This document shows, one piece after another, positions 58,062-64,000 of a DNA stretch of 64,000 bases. The notes below the pieces were generated by a model, which saw nothing but the letters and a program-made list of their open reading frames with translations, was not told the DNA's origin and searched no databases. Location: positions 3,596,001 through 3,660,000 of the forward strand of contig NZ_CP035103.1 of assembly GCF_006094695.1 (NCBI RefSeq), in the 5' to 3' direction. The stretch comes from Kocuria rosea. Its GTDB lineage: Bacteria; Actinomycetota; Actinomycetes; Actinomycetales; Micrococcaceae. Position numbers and translations under genes: made by a program. Position 1 is the first letter of the stretch, and each line of letters begins with the position of its first letter.

Positions 58062-59078
58062 TCAGAGCCACCGCTTCCACTTGAACACCCCGTAGAGGGC
58101 CACCCCCATGCCCAGCATGGCCAGCAGCGCGAGCGGGTAGCCCAGCGTCCACGCGAGCTCGGGCATGTGCTCGAAGTTCATCCCGTACACCGTGCCCACC
58201 AGGGTCGGGGCGAAGAGGATCGCGGCCCAGGAGGAGATCCGCTTGACCTCCTCGCTCTGCGCCAGGGCCGACTCGGTGAGCCGCTGCATCTCGTCGTTCT
58301 GCCGCTGGCCCACCAGGGTCGCGTGCACCGTGAGGGCGTTCTGCAGGAGCACCCGGAACGCGTCCGCGCGCTCGGCCACCCGGATGGCGTGGTCCTGCAC
58401 GTCCCGCAGCCGCTGCTGCAGCTCGAGGTCGAGCCCGTACTTCTCCGCCCCGTGCTGCAGGGCCTCCAGCATGGCCACCAGCGGGTGGACGGCGCGCTGG
58501 AACTCGATGACCTCCCGGGAGAGCTCGTAGACGCGGCGGGAGACGTCCCGGTCTGCGCCGAAGATCTCGTCCTCGATCTCGTCGATGTCGTTCTCGAGTC
58601 CCGCGACCACGGGGGCGTAGCCGTCGACCACTTCGTCCAGGATCCCGTACAGCACCGCCTGCGGGCCCGTGCCCAGCAGCTCCGGCGCGGCCTCCAGCCG
58701 GCGCCGGACCGCGGCCAGGTCAGGGGACTCGGCGTGGCGGACCGTGACCACGAAGTCGCGGCCCACGAACACGTGCAGCTCCCCGAACTCGACCTTCTCC
58801 ACGTCGTCCAGGTAGCGGGCCGGGCGCAGCACCACGAAGAGGGTGTCCCCGAAACGCTCCAGCTTGGCGCGCTGGTGGCCCTTCAGGGCGTCCTCCACCG
58901 CGAGGTCGTGCAGCCGGAACTCCGCGGCCACGGACTGCACCTCGGCCGGCTCGGGGCGGTAGAGACCGATCCAGGCCATCCCGCCGCGCCCGCGCAGCGC
59001 CGCGTAGGTCTCGTCGAGGTCCTCCGGGGTCGACGTGCGCCGGCCCTCCACGTACACCACGTTGTCCACCAGCGTCAC
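58062..59078 (-). CDS. corA: CorA-family magnesium/cobalt channel
   Basis: A 338-residue divalent cation channel subunit. The long N-terminal cytoplasmic domain ends in two helices; the pore motif YGMNFEHMPEL precedes the last helix and the C-terminal basic FKWKRWL. GMN is the signature of CorA pores. GTG 59078 is used, with GGGAGG nine bases before it. It is a single gene between the convergent ABC exporter and the minus-strand maltose transporter genes. Confidence 0.92.
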   Translation of the reverse strand: MTLVDNVVYVEGRRTSTPEDLDETYAALRGRGGMAWIGLYRPEPAEVQSVAAEFRLHDLAVEDALKGHQRAKLERFGDTLFVVLRPARYLDDVEKVEFGELHVFVGRDFVVTVRHAESPDLAAVRRRLEAAPELLGTGPQAVLYGILDEVVDGYAPVVAGLENDIDEIEDEIFGADRDVSRRVYELSREVIEFQRAVHPLVAMLEALQHGAEKYGLDLELQQRLRDVQDHAIRVAERADAFRVLLQNALTVHATLVGQRQNDEMQRLTESALAQSEEVKRISSWAAILFAPTLVGTVYGMNFEHMPELAWTLGYPLALLAMLGMGVALYGVFKWKRWL

Positions 59079-59182
59079 CGCGTGCCACCTCCCGTTCTGT
59101 CCGTCGCCCGTCCCGCCCCATCATGACAGGGCCCGTCCCCCGGGCCGGACCGGTGGGTGCGGCGCAGGTGGCGGGCGGGTGG

Positions 59183-60205
59183 TCAGCCCTTCACGGCGCC
59201 GCCGGTGAGCCCGGAGACGATGTAGCGCTGGAGGAACAGGAACAGCGCGACCACCGGGATCGCCGCCAGGATCGCCCCGGCGGTGAAGACGCCCCAGTTC
59301 TCCCCGAACTGCACGGAGACGAACTGATACAGCCCCACGGCCAGCGTGTACTTGTCCGGGTCCTGGAGCACGATCTGGGCCAGCAGGAAGTCCGAGAAGG
59401 ACGCGATGAAGGACAGCATCCCGACCACCACGAGGATGGGGGTCACCAGCGGCAGGATCATCGTCCAGTAGATCTGGGCGTGCGAGGCGCCGTCGATCTC
59501 CGCGGCCTCGTCGAGGTCCTTGGGGATGGTGTTGAAGAAGCCGTACATCAGGAACGTGTTGGCGCCCAGCGCCCCGCCCAGGTAGACGGCCACCAGTCCC
59601 AGCCGGGAGTTCAGGCCCATGAACGGGTAGACCCCGGAGATCGCGAACAGCAGCAGGAAGATCGCCACGAACGCCAGCAGCTGCGGGAACATCTGGATGA
59701 CCAGCAGTGCCAGCAGCCCGCCCTTGCGGGAGCGGAAGCGGAACCGGGAGAACGCGTAGGCGGCGGCCGCACCCATGAGCACGGTGCCCACGGCCGTGGT
59801 GACCGAGACGAACAGCGAGTTCCCGAACCAGGTCAGGTAGGGGTTCTGCGGGTCGTTGAGCAGGTTGGTGTAGTTGGCGCCGGTGACGTCCGAGAACAGC
59901 TGGTTGGACCCGAGCAGGGAGCCCGAGGCGGACAGCGAGGCCGAGAAGGCGTAGACCAGCGGGAAGAGGGCGAAGACGCACGCGGCGATCGCGGCGAGGT
60001 GCTTCCACCCGCCGCGGGCGGAGCGGCGGCGCCGGCGGGGCCGGGGAGCCCCGGGTGCGGCGCCGGGAGGCCGCAGCGTGTCCGTCGGCTGGAGGGTGGT
60101 CGGGGTTCCGGCGGACGGCGCGGCCGCGGCGGCGGCCCAGGGGGCGCGGTCCGTGCCGTCGGGGCCGGGGCGGTCGCCCGGGGTGGGTGCGGTGGGAGTG
60201 GACAT
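59183..60205 (-). CDS. malG: Maltose/maltodextrin-type ABC permease, MalG-like
   Basis: A 340-residue permease. A 70-residue Pro/Ala/Arg-rich cytoplasmic N terminus precedes six helices. The EAA loop is EAAEIDGASHAQIYWTMILPL, which docks the ATPase. The end QRYIVSGLTGGAVKG is the MalG hallmark. It follows malF with one base between stop and start. No ATPase gene is in the window, so a shared MsiK-type ATPase elsewhere is likely. Confidence 0.92.
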   Translation of the reverse strand: MSTPTAPTPGDRPGPDGTDRAPWAAAAAAPSAGTPTTLQPTDTLRPPGAAPGAPRPRRRRRSARGGWKHLAAIAACVFALFPLVYAFSASLSASGSLLGSNQLFSDVTGANYTNLLNDPQNPYLTWFGNSLFVSVTTAVGTVLMGAAAAYAFSRFRFRSRKGGLLALLVIQMFPQLLAFVAIFLLLFAISGVYPFMGLNSRLGLVAVYLGGALGANTFLMYGFFNTIPKDLDEAAEIDGASHAQIYWTMILPLVTPILVVVGMLSFIASFSDFLLAQIVLQDPDKYTLAVGLYQFVSVQFGENWGVFTAGAILAAIPVVALFLFLQRYIVSGLTGGAVKG

Positions 60206-60206
60206 G

Positions 60207-61838
60207 TCAGCTGATCTCCTCGAGAGCCTTGCTGCGGCGGAACGTCAGCGCGGAGATGACGGCCACCATGATGAAGATGAGGATGGACAGGGCGGAGGCC
60301 AGACCGTAGTCGTTGGTGCCGCCGGCGAACGCGATCTTGTAGACGAACGAGATGAGGATGTCCGTGGCGCCCACCCCGGTGGTGGACTCCAGGTCCTGGG
60401 GACCGCCGCCGGTGAGCAGGTAGATCACGTTGAAGTTGTTGAAGTTCATGGCGAAGGACGCGATGAGCAGCGGGCCCACGGCCACCATGAGCATGGGCAG
60501 GGTGATCGCCCCGAACTGGCGCACCGGCCCCGCACCGTCCATCTCGGCCGACTCGTAGAGCTCTCCCGGGATGGCCTGCAGGGCGCCGGTGGTCACGAGG
60601 AACATGTACGGGAAGCCCAGCCAGAGGTTGACCAGCAGCAGCGAGAGCTTGGCCAGCCAGGGGTTCTCGAGCCAGGGCACCCCGGCGCCGCCCAGCAGGA
60701 CCTGGTTGACGAAGCCGAAGTCCGCGTTGAGCAGACCGGCCCAGATCAGGATGGACAGGAAGGCGGGGAAGGCGTACGGCAGGAAGATGACGGCCCGGTA
60801 GACGTTGCGGAACCTCAGCTTCTCGTCGTTGAACAGGATCGCCAGGAGCAGCCCCAGGAAGAAGGTCAGCGCCACCGAGAGGATCGCGAAGGCGAAGGTC
60901 CACAGGGTCACGGAGACGAACGGGCCGCCCAGGACCTCCGGGTCGAAGATCGCCCCGAAGTTGTCCAGGCCCACGAAGACCCGCCAGCCCGGTCGCAGGG
61001 CCTCGCCGTCGGCGCTGACGAACGCGCCCTCGCCGTTGTTCGCGTACACGGTGCCGTCGTCGGCGACCATGGCGTCGGCCGCCTCGTCGTGCACGAGCGT
61101 GGGCTCGTAGGCGTAGGCCGTCCGGCCGTCGTCGGTGCGCAGCACGCCCTCGGCCTCCTGCTCGCCCACGGGCACCCGCAGGTCCGCCAGCTCGCCGGCG
61201 GCCGCCACGACGCCCCCGTAGTCGAGGATCTCGTAGCCGGGCGCCTCAGCGACGCGCCCGTCGGCGGCGGTCGCCCCCTCGAGCGGCGCGAGCGGCTCGC
61301 CGGTGGTGCCCACGAGCACCTGGCCGTCGCGCACCGTGGCCAGGGCCAGGCCGTCGGCGCCCTCGAGCACCGTGACCGGGTAGGCCCCGGAGCCCTCGAT
61401 CCTCTGCTCGTACGTGGTGGTGAGCTGCGTGATCGCCGCGTCCTTCGTGGCGTTGTGGCCGTCGCCGTAGTTCGTGAACGCCGTGGCGGCGGTGTAGATC
61501 AGCACGAAGATCTGGAACACCAGCAGGAAGATCAGCCCGGGGAACAGGTACTTCGCGGGCAGCAGCTTCCTGGTCGGCAGGAAGTACACGAGATCGGCTG
61601 CGATCAGGGCGACGACGAGGAAGGCCAGGATGCCCCAGCTGCCGGCGGCCCAGGCCGCCAGGATGCCGAAGAGGCCGAACGCGTTGATCAGCGCCATCAG
61701 GACCAGTTTGACCACGAAGCCCACGCCGAATCCGCGGGAATGGGCGTGCTGGAGCTCGAGGGGGGCGCCGAGGCCGGCGCCCCCGCCGGTCGCTCCGGGG
61801 GCGGCGGTCCCGCCCCGGATGGGGGTGCGCGTGCTCAT
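60207..61838 (-). CDS. malF: Maltose/maltodextrin-type ABC permease, MalF-like
   Basis: A 543-residue permease. Eight helices with a large extracytoplasmic loop of about 180 residues between the third and fourth (from TNYGDGHNATKDAA to VGLDNFGAIFD), as in the P2 loop of MalF that touches the binding protein. The EAA loop is ESAEMDGAGPVRQFGAITLPM. The ATG overlaps the malE stop by three bases or so (ATGA). The loop has conserved-looking YEILDYGGVV-like text but no recognisable domain. Confidence 0.92.
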   Translation of the reverse strand: MSTRTPIRGGTAAPGATGGGAGLGAPLELQHAHSRGFGVGFVVKLVLMALINAFGLFGILAAWAAGSWGILAFLVVALIAADLVYFLPTRKLLPAKYLFPGLIFLLVFQIFVLIYTAATAFTNYGDGHNATKDAAITQLTTTYEQRIEGSGAYPVTVLEGADGLALATVRDGQVLVGTTGEPLAPLEGATAADGRVAEAPGYEILDYGGVVAAAGELADLRVPVGEQEAEGVLRTDDGRTAYAYEPTLVHDEAADAMVADDGTVYANNGEGAFVSADGEALRPGWRVFVGLDNFGAIFDPEVLGGPFVSVTLWTFAFAILSVALTFFLGLLLAILFNDEKLRFRNVYRAVIFLPYAFPAFLSILIWAGLLNADFGFVNQVLLGGAGVPWLENPWLAKLSLLLVNLWLGFPYMFLVTTGALQAIPGELYESAEMDGAGPVRQFGAITLPMLMVAVGPLLIASFAMNFNNFNVIYLLTGGGPQDLESTTGVGATDILISFVYKIAFAGGTNDYGLASALSILIFIMVAVISALTFRRSKALEEIS

Positions 61839-63067
61839 CAGATCTGTCCTTCGATATTGTCGATCATGCGGTTCCACAGCTCCACGGGGTCCCCGCGGCC
61901 GTCCACGACGGCGTTCTGCGTCGTGCCCCAGAAGCTCCACACCGCGCCCATCTCGGGGATGGCCGGCATGGGCAGACCCGTCTCGGCGATCTCCGCGTAG
62001 GCGGAGCGCAGCGGGTCGCCCTGCATGCGGTCGACGGCCACCTGGCTGGCGGGGGGCCGGCCCGTGCTCTCGTACATGGCCGTCTGCGCCTCGGGGCGGG
62101 TGAGGTAGTTGGCGGCGAAGTCCTGGGCCGCCATCGGGTTCTGCGCGTTGGCGTTGACGAAGAACGCCTGGACGCCCACGAACGGGCGGGCCTCCTCGCC
62201 CCCGGCCGGGGGCACGGGCAGGACGCTCACGTCCATCCCGGCGGCCTCGACATCGGTCAGCTCCCACGGGCCGCCCAGGTGGAAGGCGGACTCGCCGTTG
62301 AGGAAGGACTCCTTGGCGATGTCCGGGGTCATGGAGGTGCGCAGGTCCCCGGAGGCTCCGAGCTCCTGCAGGTAGCGGGCGAACTCGTTGCCGTCCTCGC
62401 CCCCCATGGTGAGGTTGCCGGTGTACTCCCCCTCCGCGGTGCGCTCGAACACCTCGGCCCCGAACGAGGTCTGCAGGGCGTAGAGATGGTACGGGTCGCC
62501 GGCCTCGGGCGACTGGCTCACCGTGAAGGGGTACTCGATGCCCCGCTCCTCCATGAGCCGGTGACCGATCGCCCGTAGCTCGTCGAACGTGGCGGGGTCC
62601 TGGGCGGCGAGCTCGTTGTTGCGCAGCATCGCCACGTTCTCGATCGCGTACGGCACCCCGTAGCTCACCCCGTCGTAGACCACGGCCTCCCGGGCGTTCT
62701 CGGTGAAGTCCTCCGCCCGGTCCCCCATCTCCACGGGGACGACGACGCCGTTGGACGCCAGCTGCCCGAGGTTGTCGTGCGGCGAGACGATGATGTCGGG
62801 GGCCTGCCCCGTGGGCGACTGGGAGATGAAGTTGGAGATCGCCTGCGCGTTGATCTCCCGCTGGACGAACTCCACCTCCACCCCGGTGTCGGCGGTGAAT
62901 TCCTCGGCGATCTGCTGGAGGGCGGGGATCTCGTCGGATCCCGCCTGGATCTTGATGCTGCCCGGCCCGCCGGCCAGGCCGGCGACCCCGGCCGTGGGCG
63001 CCGACGAGCACCCCGCGAGCAGGAGCACGGCACCGACGGCGCAGGCCGCCCGGTGGAGGTGTTTCAT
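61838..63067 (-). CDS. malE: Maltose/maltodextrin-binding lipoprotein, MalE-like
   Basis: A 409-residue substrate-binding protein. Signal peptide with lipobox LLAGC (Cys near residue 20), then a cluster 1 binding fold: DEIPALQQIAEEFTADTGVEVEFVQ, APDIIVSPHDNLGQLASNGVVVPV, NGESAFHLGGPWE and the C-terminal MGAVWSFWGTTQNAVVDG. It anchors the importer and picks maltose, maltodextrin or trehalose-like sugars. It is the first gene of the minus-strand operon and diverges from the alpha-glucosidase gene, with two LacI-type sites between them. Confidence 0.92.
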   Translation of the reverse strand: MKHLHRAACAVGAVLLLAGCSSAPTAGVAGLAGGPGSIKIQAGSDEIPALQQIAEEFTADTGVEVEFVQREINAQAISNFISQSPTGQAPDIIVSPHDNLGQLASNGVVVPVEMGDRAEDFTENAREAVVYDGVSYGVPYAIENVAMLRNNELAAQDPATFDELRAIGHRLMEERGIEYPFTVSQSPEAGDPYHLYALQTSFGAEVFERTAEGEYTGNLTMGGEDGNEFARYLQELGASGDLRTSMTPDIAKESFLNGESAFHLGGPWELTDVEAAGMDVSVLPVPPAGGEEARPFVGVQAFFVNANAQNPMAAQDFAANYLTRPEAQTAMYESTGRPPASQVAVDRMQGDPLRSAYAEIAETGLPMPAIPEMGAVWSFWGTTQNAVVDGRGDPVELWNRMIDNIEGQI

Positions 63068-63192
63068 GGTGGGGTTCCTCGATGTCTTCCGTGGTCGCGC
63101 GGTCGCGACGGCCGTCGGTCTGCGGGGGTGGTGCGGGTCGGTGGGGCTGCTGCCGCCGGGGGCTTCACCCGGGAGGTGAGTTGGCTCACTAC

Positions 63193-63206
63193 TGTAAGCG
63201 TTACCA
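63193..63206. promoter_or_regulatory. LacI-family operator-like site 1, TGTAAGCGTTACCA
   Basis: Shares the pattern TG-WW-AGCG-Y-T-W-CCA with a second site 65 bases away; GTAAGCGTTAC in it is near-palindromic. It lies 126 bases before malE. LacI-type repressors commonly control maltose operons in actinobacteria. No lacI-type gene is in the window. Confidence 0.6.
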
Positions 63207-63257
63207 CCACGGCTGTCCACACCCGATACAGCACCCGCCTTGCCAATGCACTCGATG

Positions 63258-63271
63258 TGATAGCGCTTCCA
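63258..63271. promoter_or_regulatory. LacI-family operator-like site 2, TGATAGCGCTTCCA
   Basis: Contains the AGCGCT core typical of LacI/MalR operators and lies 31 bases before the alpha-glucosidase start. With site 1 it probably allows a looped repressor to shut both divergent genes. Confidence 0.65.
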
Positions 63272-63302
63272 GTCTGTGGGGATCCGCTCTACGATGGACC
63301 GC

Positions 63303-64000
63303 ATGTCCACGACCTACGGTGCGCTGCAGTCCCTGCGCCTCACACCCGTCCACGACCGCGACCAGGAGCCGAAGTGGTGGCGCTCCTCGGTGATCTACCA
63401 GGTGTATCCCCGCTCGTTCCGGGACCTCGACGGGGACGGTGTCGGCGACCTCGCCGGCATCACCGCCGAGCTGGGACAGCTGGCGGAGCTGGACATCGAC
63501 GCGATCTGGCTCTCCCCCTTCTATCCCTCCCCGCAGCTCGACGGCGGCTACGACGTGAGCGACTACTGCGACGTCGACCCCTCCTTCGGCACCCTCGCGG
63601 ACTTCGACGCACTGGTCTCGGCCGCGGACGCCCTGTCGATCCGGGTGATCATCGACCTCGTGCCCAACCACTGCTCGCAGGAGCACGTCCTGTTCCGGCA
63701 GGCCCTCGCGGCGGGTCCCGACGCCCCGGAGCGCGACCTGTTCGTCTTCCGGGACGGCCGCGGCGCGTCCGGGCAGCTGCCCCCCAACAACTGGCAGTCC
63801 CACTTCGGGGGCCCGGCCTGGACCCGGGTGACCGAGTCCGACGGGCAGCCCGGCCAGTGGTACCTCCACCTGTTCGACTCGTCGCAGCCCGACTTCAACT
63901 GGGACAACGAGCTGGTCCGCCAGGAGTTCGAGCGGGTGCTGTGCTTCTGGCTCGACCGCGGCGTCGCCGGCTTCCGGGTGGACGTGGCGCACGCGCTCAT
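63303..64000 (+). CDS. Glycoside hydrolase family 13 alpha-glucosidase (5' part, cut by window end)
   Basis: The first 232 residues of a GH13 enzyme. WWRSSVIYQVYPRSFRDLDGDGVGDLAGI is the oligo-1,6-glucosidase/trehalose-type opening, followed by IDLVPNHCS (conserved region I) and GFRVDVAHAL (region II, with the nucleophile Asp) at the window edge. Region I has the QLDGGYDVSDYCDVDP stretch of alpha-glucosidases. It would hydrolyse the imported disaccharide or dextrin. ATG 63303 is the first in frame. The rest lies beyond 64000. Confidence 0.92.
   Translation, partial: MSTTYGALQSLRLTPVHDRDQEPKWWRSSVIYQVYPRSFRDLDGDGVGDLAGITAELGQLAELDIDAIWLSPFYPSPQLDGGYDVSDYCDVDPSFGTLADFDALVSAADALSIRVIIDLVPNHCSQEHVLFRQALAAGPDAPERDLFVFRDGRGASGQLPPNNWQSHFGGPAWTRVTESDGQPGQWYLHLFDSSQPDFNWDNELVRQEFERVLCFWLDRGVAGFRVDVAHAL

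Overview
This is one continuous stretch of very high-GC actinobacterial chromosome. The codons are strongly GC-biased, GTG starts are common, stop/start overlaps within operons are tight, and there is a mycothiol-dependent formaldehyde dehydrogenase. Several proteins closely resemble Arthrobacter-type enzymes (dimethylglycine oxidase, SoxBDAG). A Micrococcaceae genome such as Kocuria or a relative fits best; genus is inference. I see no IS element, prophage, CRISPR array, rRNA or integrase.

Layout. 0-0.5 kb: tail of a membrane acyltransferase-like gene. 0.6-10.4 kb: a self-contained selenocysteine island. It holds a formate dehydrogenase operon whose large subunit is read through an in-frame UGA (Sec189, with a SECIS hairpin), then selD, the tRNA-Sec gene selC, selA and selB. 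10.4-20.7 kb: a leucine/isovaleryl-CoA type degradation cluster (methylcrotonyl-CoA carboxylase-like pair, acyl-CoA dehydrogenase, MaoC dehydratase, CitE-like lyase, ETF), a divergent TetR regulator and a second acyl-CoA dehydrogenase. 20.7-46.1 kb: a large island for methylated amines and creatinine. It contains an IclR regulator, a BCCT transporter, creatininase, creatinase, a GntR regulator, glyA-soxBDAG-sdaA-purU, then (opposite strand) Rieske ferredoxin, dimethylglycine oxidase, mycothiol formaldehyde dehydrogenase and a metallo-hydrolase, and finally ferredoxin reductase, a GbcA-like Rieske oxygenase, a second BCCT transporter and a second IclR regulator. 46-64 kb: mixed genes. These are two lipoproteins, an SDR, a zinc alcohol dehydrogenase, an ABC-F protein with a possible leader peptide, a YfcC transporter, an MFS exporter with a WYL regulator, a two-gene ABC exporter, CorA, and a maltose-type ABC importer divergent from a GH13 alpha-glucosidase cut by the window edge.

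How the genes work together (inference from families and synteny). Glycine betaine enters by BCCT2 and is demethylated by the Rieske oxygenase, fed by its ferredoxin and reductase. Dimethylglycine oxidase makes sarcosine, and SoxBDAG makes glycine. Creatinine goes via creatininase and creatinase to sarcosine, joining the same route. GlyA turns glycine plus methylene-THF into serine and SdaA makes pyruvate. Surplus C1 units leave as formaldehyde (MscR plus hydrolase) or formyl-THF (PurU). Both give formate, which the selenoprotein formate dehydrogenase at the start of the window can oxidise.

The points most worth following up are the Sec-FDH island (an automatic caller will split the gene at the UGA), the unusual three-component electron chain for a GbcA-type demethylase, the altered aromatic box of the BCCT protein in the creatinine operon, a CsoR-like copper operator before a ferritin-like lipoprotein, a leader peptide before the ABC-F gene, and a perfect 34-bp hairpin at 53.6 kb.
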